Below are positions 52,260 to 60,007 of a stretch of 64,000 bases of DNA, piece by piece. Every line of letters begins with the position of its first letter. The stretch's first letter is position 1. The notes beneath the pieces were generated by a model, which was not told the origin of the DNA, ran no database searches, and saw nothing but the letters and a program-made list of their open reading frames with translations. The position numbers and the translations under genes are program-made. This DNA is from Clostridia bacterium (GTDB lineage: Bacteria > Bacillota > Clostridia > Christensenellales > UBA1242): assembly GCA_900768545.1 (NCBI GenBank), contig CAAGDD010000004.1, positions 1 to 64,000 on the forward strand, given 5' to 3'.

Positions 52260-52514
52260 TTAAAAATTAAACAATTCTATTATTGTCAAATCCATTGCAT
52301 CTGCAACCTTTTGCAAGGTTTCAAGCAAGAAGTTCTTTTCGTCAAAAACTTTGTTTATTTCGTCTTTTGAAATATCATATTTTTCGGCAAACTCTTCTTT
52401 GGTCAGGTTGTTTTGTTTCAAAAAATCGCAAATCAAATTTAAATTTATCATTCCTTTGAGCGACCATTCGCTTTTGGGTTTGCCCATTGCGATATCTTGC
52501 ATCAACTTTTTCAT
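52260..52514 (-). CDS. small helix-turn-helix protein
   Basis: 84 residues with an XRE-like HTH (INLNLICDFLKQNNLTKEEFAEKYDISKDEINKVFDEKNFLLETLQKVADAMDLTIIELF, residues about 24-82). The domain takes up most of the protein, as in antitoxin-like or phage-like regulators. GGAGG precedes the ATG. It is divergent from a second XRE gene, and its promoter contains an inverted repeat, so mutual or self repression is likely. Confidence 0.8.
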   Translation of the reverse strand: MKKLMQDIAMGKPKSEWSLKGMINLNLICDFLKQNNLTKEEFAEKYDISKDEINKVFDEKNFLLETLQKVADAMDLTIIELFNF

Positions 52515-52537
52515 AAGACCTCCATTAATATATCGTC

Positions 52538-52584
52538 ATTATAGTGCAACAGTTTGGTTGCTGTCAATTAAAAACGCAACCAAA
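52538..52584. promoter_or_regulatory. divergent promoter and operator
   Basis: A perfect 9-bp inverted repeat TTTGGTTGC (52553-52561) and GCAACCAAA (52576-52584), 14 nt apart. On the minus strand TTGACA (52567-52562), 18-nt spacer and TATAAT (52543-52538) drive the 52514 gene; the left half-site lies between -35 and -10. For the rightward gene TATAAT occurs at 52589-52594, next to the other half-site. A third GCAAC at 52546-52550 can also pair with the left half-site. Confidence 0.65.
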
Positions 52585-52614
52585 TGGATATAATTTTTAT
52601 GTTGAGGGAATGTT

Positions 52615-52821
52615 ATGAATATCTTTGGTGAAAGATTGAAAGAATTAAGACTTGAAAAGAATTTGTCTATCAAAGCACTTGCAAGAGAACTCGGTGTAAG
52701 TGATATTGCTATTGGAAGATGGGAAAGGGGTGAGCATCTTCCAAACATTGACTATCTCAAAATGATAGCCATTTATTTTAAGGTGTCTGCCGATTTTTTG
52801 ATTGGTCTTAGAGATGATTGA
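52615..52821 (+). CDS. XRE family regulator
   Basis: 68 residues, essentially one HTH domain: FGERLKELRLEKNLSIKALARELGVSDIAIGRWERGEHLPNIDYLKMIAIYFKVSADFLIGL. This is a Cro/CI-type domain with a hydrophobic C-terminal dimerisation helix. TTGAGGGAA precedes the ATG. Divergent from the other HTH gene across a shared operator. Confidence 0.9.
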   Translation: MNIFGERLKELRLEKNLSIKALARELGVSDIAIGRWERGEHLPNIDYLKMIAIYFKVSADFLIGLRDD

Positions 52822-52838
52822 TTCAAAGCGCGTGTTTT

Positions 52839-52868
52839 AAAGATTAAATGTTTTGATTTAATCTTTTT
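52839..52868 (+). terminator. XRE gene terminator
   Basis: AAAGATTAAAT pairs with ATTTAATCTTT, then a T run. The -35 of the next gene (TTGATT, 52853-52858) lies in the loop and right arm. Confidence 0.85.
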
Positions 52869-52880
52869 TTATGCTAAAAT
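52853..52880 (+). promoter_or_regulatory. promoter of the yigZ-like gene, leaderless layout
   Basis: TTGATT (52853-52858), 16-nt spacer, TAAAAT (52875-52880), ending 6 nt before the ATG at 52887. No Shine-Dalgarno. Confidence 0.6.
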
Positions 52881-52886
52881 ATTTTT

Positions 52887-53240
52887 ATGGAATTTCAAAA
52901 AGAAGAACAATATATTGAAAAAAAATCAAAATTTTTGGGTTTCCGTCTTGACTGTAAGAGTTTGGACGAAGTCGAAAAGGCTCTTGATTTTTTGAAAAAA
53001 GAACACAAAAAGGCGACACATATTTGTTATGCTTATTCGCTTTCTTCGCCATTTTTGGAAAAGGCGGTCGATGACGGCGAGCCAAGCGGAACGGCAGGCA
53101 GACCGATTTTGTCCGTTTTGCAAAAACGCGGCGTGAGAGATGTTTGTGTGTTTGTTGTGAGATATTTTGGTGGAATAAAACTTGGTGCGGGCGGACTTGT
53201 GCGCGCTTATACAAAAATTTCGAGTGAGGTTTTGAAATGA
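52887..53240 (+). CDS. YigZ/IMPACT family protein, single-domain
   Basis: 117 residues comprising only the N-terminal UPF0029 (IMPACT) domain: KFLGFRLDCKSLDEVEKALDFLKKEHKKATHICYAYSL, DDGEPSGTAGRPIL and VVRYFGGIKLGAGGLVRAYT. Typical bacterial YigZ has about 200 residues with a second domain (DUF1949), which is missing. Its stop overlaps the recX start by 4 nt. The role in bacteria is unclear. Confidence 0.88.
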   Translation: MEFQKEEQYIEKKSKFLGFRLDCKSLDEVEKALDFLKKEHKKATHICYAYSLSSPFLEKAVDDGEPSGTAGRPILSVLQKRGVRDVCVFVVRYFGGIKLGAGGLVRAYTKISSEVLK

Positions 53241-53869
53241 CAATTACAAAAATTAAAAGAATCGCCAGCACTTGCCGATTTAATGTGTATGTTGACGGAA
53301 AATATTGTGGCGTGTTTTTGGACGAAATTCTTGCAACTTACAAACTCAAAACAGATCAAGAAATTGATGAAGACGAGTTTAAAAAGATAAAAGAAGAAAA
53401 TGATGAAAAAGTTTCATTTGATATGGCGGCGAGTTATCTTGAAAAATATGTTGTGAGTGAAAAGGGACTGAAAGACTATTTAAAAAAGAAAAACTTTTCG
53501 CCAAAAACAATTTCAAAATGCGTTAAAAAATTGAAAGAATATGGCTTTTTGAATGACGAAGCGTTTGCACAAAATTACTTTGAAATAATGCAGTCAAAAA
53601 ATGGGAAAAATGCCATTGCACGAAAGTTGAAACAAAAAGGTGTGTCGGCCGAAATTGTTGATGGACTTTTGGAAAATATAGTCGAAGAAGATGAGATTGA
53701 AAAGGCTGTTTGCTTGGCAAAGAAATTCGTTAAAAATCGCGAAATTTCACAAAAAACCAAACAAAAATGCCTTGCTCATTTGGTGTATAAGGGGTATGAT
53801 TATTCTGTGGCACAACAAGCGACGAATATCGCCCTTTCAAATGTGGAGGAAGAAGATGATTGGGCTTGA
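53237..53869 (+). CDS. recX: regulatory protein RecX
   Basis: RecX (210 residues), a modulator of RecA filaments made of three-helix repeats. KGLKDYLKKKNFSPKTISKCVKKLKEYGFLNDEAFAQNYFE and ARKLKQKGVSAEIVDGLL, then CLAHLVYKGYDYSVAQQATNIAL, are typical. It overlaps the preceding gene by 4 nt and acpS by 14 nt. recA is not in the window. Confidence 0.9.
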   Translation: MTITKIKRIASTCRFNVYVDGKYCGVFLDEILATYKLKTDQEIDEDEFKKIKEENDEKVSFDMAASYLEKYVVSEKGLKDYLKKKNFSPKTISKCVKKLKEYGFLNDEAFAQNYFEIMQSKNGKNAIARKLKQKGVSAEIVDGLLENIVEEDEIEKAVCLAKKFVKNREISQKTKQKCLAHLVYKGYDYSVAQQATNIALSNVEEEDDWA

Positions 53870-54206
53870 TTTGCAAGAAGTGGAGCGTATCGAAAACGAA
53901 GAAAAATTGCTTGAAAAAATCGCACTTGACAGCGAAATAAAATACATACAAAAGTTTAAGTGTGTTTTTAAACAAAAAGTTGCGTCTTTGTGGGCGGTCA
54001 AAGAAGCCGTTTTCAAAGCGTTAAACATCAAAGGTGGCGACATCTCGTTTAAAGAAATCGAACTTTGTCATCACGAAAATGGCGCTCCGTTTGTCAAACT
54101 GTATGGAAAAGCAAAACAGATTTTTGACAAAAGTGGAGCAAAACAAATCAATGTTTCAATTTCACATCAAAAAAGTGTTGTTGGAGCAGTGGTCGAAATT
54201 TTGTAA
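53856..54206 (+). CDS. acpS: holo-[acyl-carrier-protein] synthase
   Basis: Transfers 4'-phosphopantetheine to apo-ACP. MIGLDLQEVERIE holds the Mg-binding Asp and WAVKEAVFKAL the second motif; SISHQKSVVGAVV is near the C-terminus. 116 residues, usual size. ATG 53856 lies inside the recX end with GGAGGAAG as binding site; the longer upstream frame is a shadow of recX. Confidence 0.92.
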   Translation: MIGLDLQEVERIENEEKLLEKIALDSEIKYIQKFKCVFKQKVASLWAVKEAVFKALNIKGGDISFKEIELCHHENGAPFVKLYGKAKQIFDKSGAKQINVSISHQKSVVGAVVEIL

Positions 54207-54221
54207 ATTTGTCGTTTGGTT

Positions 54222-54330
54222 GTGCCAAGAAATTGTGCCTTGTCGGCACAGTTCTCTCAAAAAAATTTTGAGAGAACCTTCAATCAAAAAACGCCCAAAG
54301 GTGCGTTTTTGATTGAAAATTTCTTGGCAC
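54222..54330. repeat. cloverleaf-like nested inverted-repeat element C
   Basis: Perfect 13-bp outer arms GTGCCAAGAAATT (54222-54234) and AATTTCTTGGCAC (54318-54330) enclose three hairpins: TGTGCC-ttgtc-GGCACA (54234-54250), GTTCTCTCAAAA-aaa-TTTTGAGAGAAC (54251-54277) and TTCAATCAAAAA(A)CGC/GCGTTTTTGATTGAA (54279-54317). There is almost no unpaired base between stems. A T run follows the right arm, so it may also terminate the acpS transcript. Confidence 0.85.
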
Positions 54331-54426
54331 TTTTTTGTTGTGATAAACTTCGACAAAAAGTGCGAGCATAAATATCAAAAGGATTGTCAAAATAAGTATA
54401 AATTTTGACGAAACGGGAGATATATT

Positions 54427-54675
54427 ATGCAAGAAAAAACCTATAAACAACTGAAAAAACGGGTTGAAGATATCGAAAAAAAGTATCAGAGCCTTGAGAA
54501 TTTTGTTTTAAACTCAACAAAACTTACAGATGAGCATAAGATGAGAATGGAAGAGGATTACTCTTTCATATTCAAAGAGATTGAGCAGGTTTATCAAGAG
54601 CTTTCTGATTTGGAACTTGCCGACCTTTTGGATTTTGAAAATTTGATTGGAAGGTCTGATGGAAAATTTGGTTAA
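54427..54675 (+). CDS. coiled-coil protein, possible antitoxin
   Basis: 82 residues, acidic, with a long predicted coiled coil (residues about 5-62: YKQLKKRVEDIEKKYQSLENFVLNS) and a hydrophobic end (LADLLDFENLIGRSDGKFG). It overlaps the MazF-type gene by 17 nt and has its own GGGAGA site. Position and overlap suggest the antitoxin, yet it lacks the ribbon-helix-helix of NdoAI/MazE. In Bacillus the order acpS ... ndoAI-ndoA is ancestral; here the antitoxin slot holds a different protein. Confidence 0.65.
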   Translation: MQEKTYKQLKKRVEDIEKKYQSLENFVLNSTKLTDEHKMRMEEDYSFIFKEIEQVYQELSDLELADLLDFENLIGRSDGKFG

Positions 54676-55012
54676 AAGAGGAGAGATATATTTTGCCGAC
54701 CTTAGTCCTGTTGTTGGGAGTGAGCAAGGTGGAATTCGCCCTGTTTTAATCATTCAAAACGATGTTGGAAACAAATATTCGCCGACAGTGATAGTGTCGG
54801 CGATAACAAGCCAACTTTCAAAAGCAAAACTCCCGACTCATATCGAACTTTCGTCAGCACTTTATCATCTTCCAAAAAATTCGGTTGTTTTGTTGGAGCA
54901 AATTCGCACGCTCGACAAACGTCGTCTTAAAGAAAAAATCACTTGCGTTGACGACACAAAAATGCGAGAAATCAATCGAGCAATCTTAATTTCGCTGGGG
55001 TTTGTCAATTAA
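54659..55012 (+). CDS. MazF/PemK family mRNA interferase
   Basis: 117 residues of the EndoA (NdoA) type: RGEIYFADLSPVVGSEQGGIRPVLIIQNDVGNKYSPTVIVSAITS, then LPTHIELSS and NSVVLLEQIRTLDKRRL. The catalytic-region Arg in GGIRPV and the Thr/Ser in SAITS are conserved, so it should cleave RNA at short motifs. ATG 54659 follows GGAAGG; TTG 54647 in the same frame is less likely. Confidence 0.93.
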   Translation: MENLVKRGEIYFADLSPVVGSEQGGIRPVLIIQNDVGNKYSPTVIVSAITSQLSKAKLPTHIELSSALYHLPKNSVVLLEQIRTLDKRRLKEKITCVDDTKMREINRAILISLGFVN

Positions 55013-55037
55013 ATTTGCTAAAATTTAAAGCAAAGAC

Positions 55038-55066
55038 TTTACATTTTCAAAAATATGTGATAAAAT
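55038..55066 (+). promoter_or_regulatory. rpoZ promoter
   Basis: TTTACA (55038-55043), 17-nt spacer, TAAAAT (55061-55066). Confidence 0.65.
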
Positions 55067-55098
55067 ATCGTGAAAATAAATTTTAGGAGAATAAAATT

Positions 55099-55302
55099 AT
55101 GATGATCGAACCACCTATTGATGAACTTGCAAAAAGGACTGACAACAACAAATATGTTCTTTCTGTTATCGCCGCAAAAAGAGCAAAAGAAATCGAAATT
55201 GTCCGCAGACAAGAACTTGAAACTGCCGACAAAAAATCAATCAGCATCGCTCTTGACGAAATTTATGAAGGAAAAGTTGTTCCAAGCGAAAGATTTGAAT
55301 AG
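55099..55302 (+). CDS. rpoZ: RNA polymerase subunit omega
   Basis: 67 residues. IEPPIDELAKRTDNNKYVLSVIAAKRAKEIE is the omega signature, and KSISIALDEIYEGKVV its end. It helps to assemble RNA polymerase on beta'. TAGGAGA precedes; ATG 55099 and 55102 are both possible. It is in its common place upstream of priA. Confidence 0.92.
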   Translation: MMIEPPIDELAKRTDNNKYVLSVIAAKRAKEIEIVRRQELETADKKSISIALDEIYEGKVVPSERFE

Positions 55303-55336
55303 ATTTTTGATTGATATATTAAACAAAATATGTTAT

Positions 55337-55371
55337 AATTTCACTGTTTAAAAGCAGTGAAATTTTTTTTA
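55337..55371 (+). terminator. rpoZ terminator
   Basis: AATTTCACTG pairs with CAGTGAAATT, then T run. priA begins 27 nt further on. Confidence 0.85.
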
Positions 55372-55397
55372 TTAAAATTTTGACAAAGGAGAATGAT

Positions 55398-57569
55398 TTG
55401 TTCGCAAAAGTTATTATCGACCAAGATGCAAAAGCACTCGATAAAGATTTTGAATATTCTGTGCCAGAAGATATGCAAGTTTGCGTTGGCGAAAGGGTGA
55501 TTGTGCCTTTCGGCAGCAGATATTTGCAAGGCTTTATTGTGGGTTTGAGCGACAAATGTTCTTATGACGCTGACAAGGTCAAACCTATCACTCGGAAAAT
55601 TGAAAACTTCCCTGTTATAAAAAAAGAGATGCTTGAGCTTATGTTTTATATGGCTGACAAATTGCATCTCAAACTTGCAAGTTGCCTTCGTTTGTTTTTG
55701 CCAAGTGAAATGCGAACTGACAAAATTAAAGAACTTGTTATTCGATATGTAAAACTCTCAAACAATCTTATTTTGCCTTCAAAACGCGCAAAAAAGCAAT
55801 ATGAAATTATTTCTTATCTTCAAGATAACGGCGAACAAAAATTTTCGGAGATGTCAAATATGTTTGGCTATGCTCCACTTTCAGCGCTTGTGAAAAATGG
55901 AAGCATTGAAGTTTTCGAAAAACAACAAAATCGTGCGCCAGTTTTTGATGAAATCAAGAGTGAGAAAAGAGTTCTGACTCCACTTCAACAACGTGCTGTT
56001 GACACAATTTGTGAAAACAAGACTTATCTTTTGCACGGTGTGACAGGAAGCGGAAAGACCGAAGTTTATATGAATTTGATTGAACGCCAACTTTCAAAAG
56101 GAAAGACAGCGATTATGCTTGTGCCAGAAATTTCACTTACCCCACAAGTTTTGGCAAATTTCAAAGCTCGATTTGGCGAAAAGGTTGCGCTTATTCACAG
56201 CGGACTTTCGGCGGGCGAACGTTTTGACGAGTGGCGAAGATTGTTCTTTGGCGAAGCCCGCGTGGTCGTTGGAGCACGTTCGGCGATTTTCTGTCCACTT
56301 GAAAATTTGGGGATAATCATTATTGATGAAGAGCACGAACAAAGTTATGTCAGTGAGAGCAATCCGCGTTATGACACGCACATGATTGCGGAGTTTAGAC
56401 GAAAATACAACGACTGCACTCTTGTTTTGGGCAGTGCGACCCCTTCGATTGATAGTTATGCAAAGGCTCTTGACGGCGAATATCAACTTGTCGAAATGCC
56501 AGTGCGCGTCAACGGAATGGAAATGCCAAAGATTATGGTTGTTGATATGCTTTTGGAAATGCGACAAGGAAACAATCAAATTTTTTCGATCCCACTTTAT
56601 TATGAACTTAAAAATGTGATAGAACAAAAAAAACAAGCGATGATTTTTATCAATCGCCGAGGCTTTTCTTCTTTTCAAAGATGTCGTCAGTGCGGATATG
56701 TCGCAAAATGTTCGGATTGCGATGTTTCGCTTGTTTATCATGTTTATGAAAACAAACTCAAATGTCACTATTGCGGAAAGCGTTATCACGCACTTGATGT
56801 TTGCCCTAGTTGCGGCAGCACTGATATCAAACAAGGCGCGATCGGCACAGAGAGAGTTGTTGAAGAGTTGCACAAACTTTTCCCTGATGTAAAAATTTTG
56901 AGAATGGACAATGACACCACTTCAAAGAAAAATGGACATCGCCAAATTTTGAATGAATTTAGAAATTCGAAGCCTGCCATTTTGGTCGGCACTCAAATGA
57001 TCGCAAAAGGTCATGATTTTGAAGATGTTTTGCTTGTGGGGATTGTTGATGCTGACCAAAGTTTGTATCAAAGCGATTATCGTTCGATCGAACGCACTTT
57101 CCAACTTATCACACAGGTTGCGGGGCGTGCTGGGCGAAGCAGCCAACAAGGAAAGGTCATTTTGCAGACTTACAGCCCAAAACATTATGTTTATCGATTT
57201 GCGACCAATTATGATTATAAAGGCTTTTTCAAAAAAGAAGCAAATTTGAGAAAAGTGACAAACTTTCCACCTTATGCTCGCATTGTGAGAATTTTGTTTA
57301 CACACGAAAACGAAAACATTGTGGCAAATGAGTGCAAGTTGTGTTATAATAAGGTCAAAGAGATAAAGGAAAAATACAAAGAAGATTTTGTTTATCTTGA
57401 TGTTATGAAAGCACCTCTAAACAAGATCAAAGGAAAATATCGTTATCAAATAATGATGCGTTTCAAACTTGACAAAGCAGACGAGATCGAAAAATTGGTT
57501 TATGAAACTATTGATCCAAAATGCAAAAGTTCTGTCTTTTTTGAAATAAATCCAAACAATTTAAGTTAG
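55398..57569 (+). CDS. priA: primosomal protein N' (PriA helicase)
   Basis: Replication-restart helicase (723 residues). Walker A GVTGSGKTE (near residue 214-222), the DEEH box IIIDEEHEQSY, eight zinc cysteines between residues about 433 and 475 (CRQC, CSDC, CHYC, CPSC), GTQMIAKGHDFEDV and QVAGRAGRSSQ are all present. The start is TTG 55398, 6 nt after AAAGGAG; no ATG or GTG in frame fits. Confidence 0.95.
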   Translation: MFAKVIIDQDAKALDKDFEYSVPEDMQVCVGERVIVPFGSRYLQGFIVGLSDKCSYDADKVKPITRKIENFPVIKKEMLELMFYMADKLHLKLASCLRLFLPSEMRTDKIKELVIRYVKLSNNLILPSKRAKKQYEIISYLQDNGEQKFSEMSNMFGYAPLSALVKNGSIEVFEKQQNRAPVFDEIKSEKRVLTPLQQRAVDTICENKTYLLHGVTGSGKTEVYMNLIERQLSKGKTAIMLVPEISLTPQVLANFKARFGEKVALIHSGLSAGERFDEWRRLFFGEARVVVGARSAIFCPLENLGIIIIDEEHEQSYVSESNPRYDTHMIAEFRRKYNDCTLVLGSATPSIDSYAKALDGEYQLVEMPVRVNGMEMPKIMVVDMLLEMRQGNNQIFSIPLYYELKNVIEQKKQAMIFINRRGFSSFQRCRQCGYVAKCSDCDVSLVYHVYENKLKCHYCGKRYHALDVCPSCGSTDIKQGAIGTERVVEELHKLFPDVKILRMDNDTTSKKNGHRQILNEFRNSKPAILVGTQMIAKGHDFEDVLLVGIVDADQSLYQSDYRSIERTFQLITQVAGRAGRSSQQGKVILQTYSPKHYVYRFATNYDYKGFFKKEANLRKVTNFPPYARIVRILFTHENENIVANECKLCYNKVKEIKEKYKEDFVYLDVMKAPLNKIKGKYRYQIMMRFKLDKADEIEKLVYETIDPKCKSSVFFEINPNNLS

Positions 57570-57594
57570 TGCCGTCGGCACAAAGGAGAATATT

Positions 57595-58071
57595 ATGGCA
57601 ACACGAAAAATTGTGGTTTTAGGAAATGAAACTTTGAGAAAAACATCAAAACCAGTCATTGATTTTGGCGAAGATTTATCAAAGCTTTTAGATGATATGA
57701 AAGATACCATGCTTCAAAGACACGGCGTGGGCATTGCTGCCGTTCAGGTGGGAGTGTTAAGACGCGCGATCGTGATTGAACTCGACGAAGGCGAGTATCT
57801 CGAAATCATCAATCCCGAAATTTTGAAGACAAAAGGAAAGGTAACATCAAGTGAAGGCTGTTTGAGCATTCCAAACTTTTATTGTGATGTGCCAAGACCA
57901 AGATATGTCAAAATCAAGGCTCAAAATCGAAAAGGCGAATTTTTTGAATTTGAAGCCCAAGATTATATCGCGCGTTGTGTTTGCCACGAAATTGACCACT
58001 TGAATGGTGTTTTGTTTGTTGATTTGACAGACGAAGGAAGAGAGTATAAAGCCGAAAAAGGAGTTAAGTAA
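57595..58071 (+). CDS. def: peptide deformylase
   Basis: Removes formyl from N-formyl-Met. The three motifs GVGIAAVQVG (usual GxGLAAxQ), EGCLSIP and CHEIDHLNG (HExxH) supply the metal Cys, two His and catalytic Glu. 158 residues, usual length. AAAGGAG precedes; the stop overlaps fmt by one base (TAATG). Confidence 0.96.
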   Translation: MATRKIVVLGNETLRKTSKPVIDFGEDLSKLLDDMKDTMLQRHGVGIAAVQVGVLRRAIVIELDEGEYLEIINPEILKTKGKVTSSEGCLSIPNFYCDVPRPRYVKIKAQNRKGEFFEFEAQDYIARCVCHEIDHLNGVLFVDLTDEGREYKAEKGVK

Positions 58072-58985
58072 TGAAAATTTTGTTTTTTGGAACTCCAAGA
58101 TTTGCAGAAATAATCTTGCAAGGACTTTTAGACGACGGTCGCGAAGTTGTGGGAGTTGTGTGTCAAAATGACAAGCCAGCAGGACGCGGGAACAAAATGG
58201 TTTCACCACATATTGTCGAACTTGCAAAACAAAACAATTTGCCAGTTTATCAATTTGAAAAATTGAAAGATCATATCGAAGATTTCAAAAATATTGATTA
58301 TGATTTGGCGGTGACTGCGTCTTATGGAAAAATTTTGCCAGAAGCATTTTTAAATATCAAGCCATGTATAAATGTGCACCCATCAATGTTGCCAAAATAT
58401 CGTGGCGCAACGCCAATTCAATCGGCACTTTTAAATGGTGACACTCAAACTGGTGTGACTATTATGAAGACCGAAGTGGGAATGGACGACGGCGACATTT
58501 TTGTTCAACAAACTGTCGATATTTTGCCAGAAGATGATTATATTTTACTGCTTGACAAGTTGGCACAAGTTGGACTTTCGCTTTTGAAAGAAACTCTCGA
58601 CAAAATCGAAAATCACACTCAAGTGAGAACAAAACAAGACGACAGCCGTGCCACTTTTGTAAAACTTATTCAAAAAGAAGACGCTCTTTTAGATTTTTCA
58701 TGCCCGGTGCAAAGTTTGGTCAACAAAGTGCGCGCGTTTTGTGAAAATCCTGTTGCATTTTTCAATCTTGGCGACGACCGCATAAAGGTTTATAAAGCAA
58801 AAGTTTTTAACAATAGCACAAATTTTGAAATTGGACAAGTTTTGGAAGACAAAAAACATTTTCTTGTTCAAGCCAAAGATGGTGTTTTTGAAATTTTGAT
58901 ATGTCAAGCGAGCGGCGGCAAAAAAATGGATGCAAGATCGTTTTTGAATGGGTTTAGATTCAAAACAAGGCAGGTGACAAGATGA
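58071..58985 (+). CDS. fmt: methionyl-tRNA formyltransferase
   Basis: Formylates initiator tRNA (304 residues). INVHPSMLPKYRGATPIQSALLNG and TGVTIMKTEVGMDDGDI carry the catalytic Asn, His and Asp; a C-terminal OB domain follows. It is coupled to def by one base and to rlmN by a 4-bp overlap. Confidence 0.96.
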   Translation: MKILFFGTPRFAEIILQGLLDDGREVVGVVCQNDKPAGRGNKMVSPHIVELAKQNNLPVYQFEKLKDHIEDFKNIDYDLAVTASYGKILPEAFLNIKPCINVHPSMLPKYRGATPIQSALLNGDTQTGVTIMKTEVGMDDGDIFVQQTVDILPEDDYILLLDKLAQVGLSLLKETLDKIENHTQVRTKQDDSRATFVKLIQKEDALLDFSCPVQSLVNKVRAFCENPVAFFNLGDDRIKVYKAKVFNNSTNFEIGQVLEDKKHFLVQAKDGVFEILICQASGGKKMDARSFLNGFRFKTRQVTR

Positions 58986-60007
58986 TTTTAGATTTAAGTT
59001 TTCAAGAATTGTCACAATATGTAAAAAGTCTCAATGAGCCTGCATTTCGCGCAAAACAATTGTATGAAGGCTTGATGCTCGGCAAAAGTTTGAACGAAAT
59101 TTCAAATCTTCCAAAAGGTTTTAAAGAAAAAATTGAAAAAAATTATCCAAAATACGAAGTTGTGGCGCACCTTGTGAGCAAAGACGAAACTCAAAAGGTT
59201 GCACTCAAATTTGAAGACGGAAGCATTATTGAAAGCGTGCTTTTGAAATATAAATATGGCTACACTGTGTGCGTTTCGACTCAGGTTGGCTGTCGAATGG
59301 GCTGCAAGTTTTGCGCTTCGACCTTAAATGGCTTGAAAAGAAATCTCTCTGCTGGCGAAATTTTGACACAAGTTTTGTTTTTCAATCACCTTTTGGGAGC
59401 AACTTTGAAAGAGAGAAAAGTGACAAATATCGTGCTTATGGGTTGCGGCGAGCCACTTGACAATTATGACAATGTGACAAAGTTTTTAAGACTTGTTTCT
59501 GCCGAAGAAGGACTTAATATCAGCCAAAGAAACATATCTCTTTCGACTTGCGGAATTGTGCCCAACATTTACAAACTTGCTGACGACAACTTTAATGTGA
59601 CTTTGACCATTTCGCTTCACGCACCAAATGACGAACTTCGAAAGACCATTATGCCAATCGCAAATGCATATAAGATCGAAGAAATTTTGAAAGCGTGCGA
59701 TTATTATTTTAACAAAACTGGCAGACGAATTGCGTTTGAATATTCACTTATCAGTGGCGTGAACGACACTGACGAGATGATTGATCAGTTGGGACATCTT
59801 TTGAAGGGACGTCCTTGCATTGTAAATTTGATTCCGCTCAACTCTGTAAAAGAAAAAAAACTTATTGGTGCGACACGAAAGCGAGGGTATGTTATTGTTG
59901 GAAAACTTGAAAAGTTTGGCATAACTGCGACCGTTCGACGCACAATGGGCGAAGATATTGAAGGAGCGTGCGGTCAACTTCGAAATCGTGTGGGAGGAGC
60001 AAAGTGA
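58982..60007 (+). CDS. rlmN: dual-specificity RNA methyltransferase RlmN
   Basis: Radical SAM enzyme methylating A2503 of 23S rRNA and A37 of some tRNAs (341 residues). CRMGCKFC gives the Fe-S cysteines, VLMGCGEPLDNYDNV the SAM-binding part, and the catalytic cysteine lies in GACGQLRNRVGG near the C-terminus. The stop overlaps the rsgA GTG by 4 nt. In many Bacillota the genes rsmB, prpC and prkC stand in this neighbourhood; none is here. Confidence 0.95.
   Translation: MILDLSFQELSQYVKSLNEPAFRAKQLYEGLMLGKSLNEISNLPKGFKEKIEKNYPKYEVVAHLVSKDETQKVALKFEDGSIIESVLLKYKYGYTVCVSTQVGCRMGCKFCASTLNGLKRNLSAGEILTQVLFFNHLLGATLKERKVTNIVLMGCGEPLDNYDNVTKFLRLVSAEEGLNISQRNISLSTCGIVPNIYKLADDNFNVTLTISLHAPNDELRKTIMPIANAYKIEEILKACDYYFNKTGRRIAFEYSLISGVNDTDEMIDQLGHLLKGRPCIVNLIPLNSVKEKKLIGATRKRGYVIVGKLEKFGITATVRRTMGEDIEGACGQLRNRVGGAK

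Noticed and set aside
47273..54330. Interpreting the nested palindromes as a CRISPR array or integron attC sites
   Set aside because: There are no equal repeats separated by spacers, and no attC core sites or integrase gene; the elements lie singly in separate gaps.
54427..54675. Calling the 82-residue gene a MazE/NdoAI antitoxin
   Set aside because: It lacks a ribbon-helix-helix or AbrB-like domain, so only a positional antitoxin guess is made.
56133..56873. 246-codon minus-strand frame inside priA
   Set aside because: Shadow of priA, no binding site or promoter.
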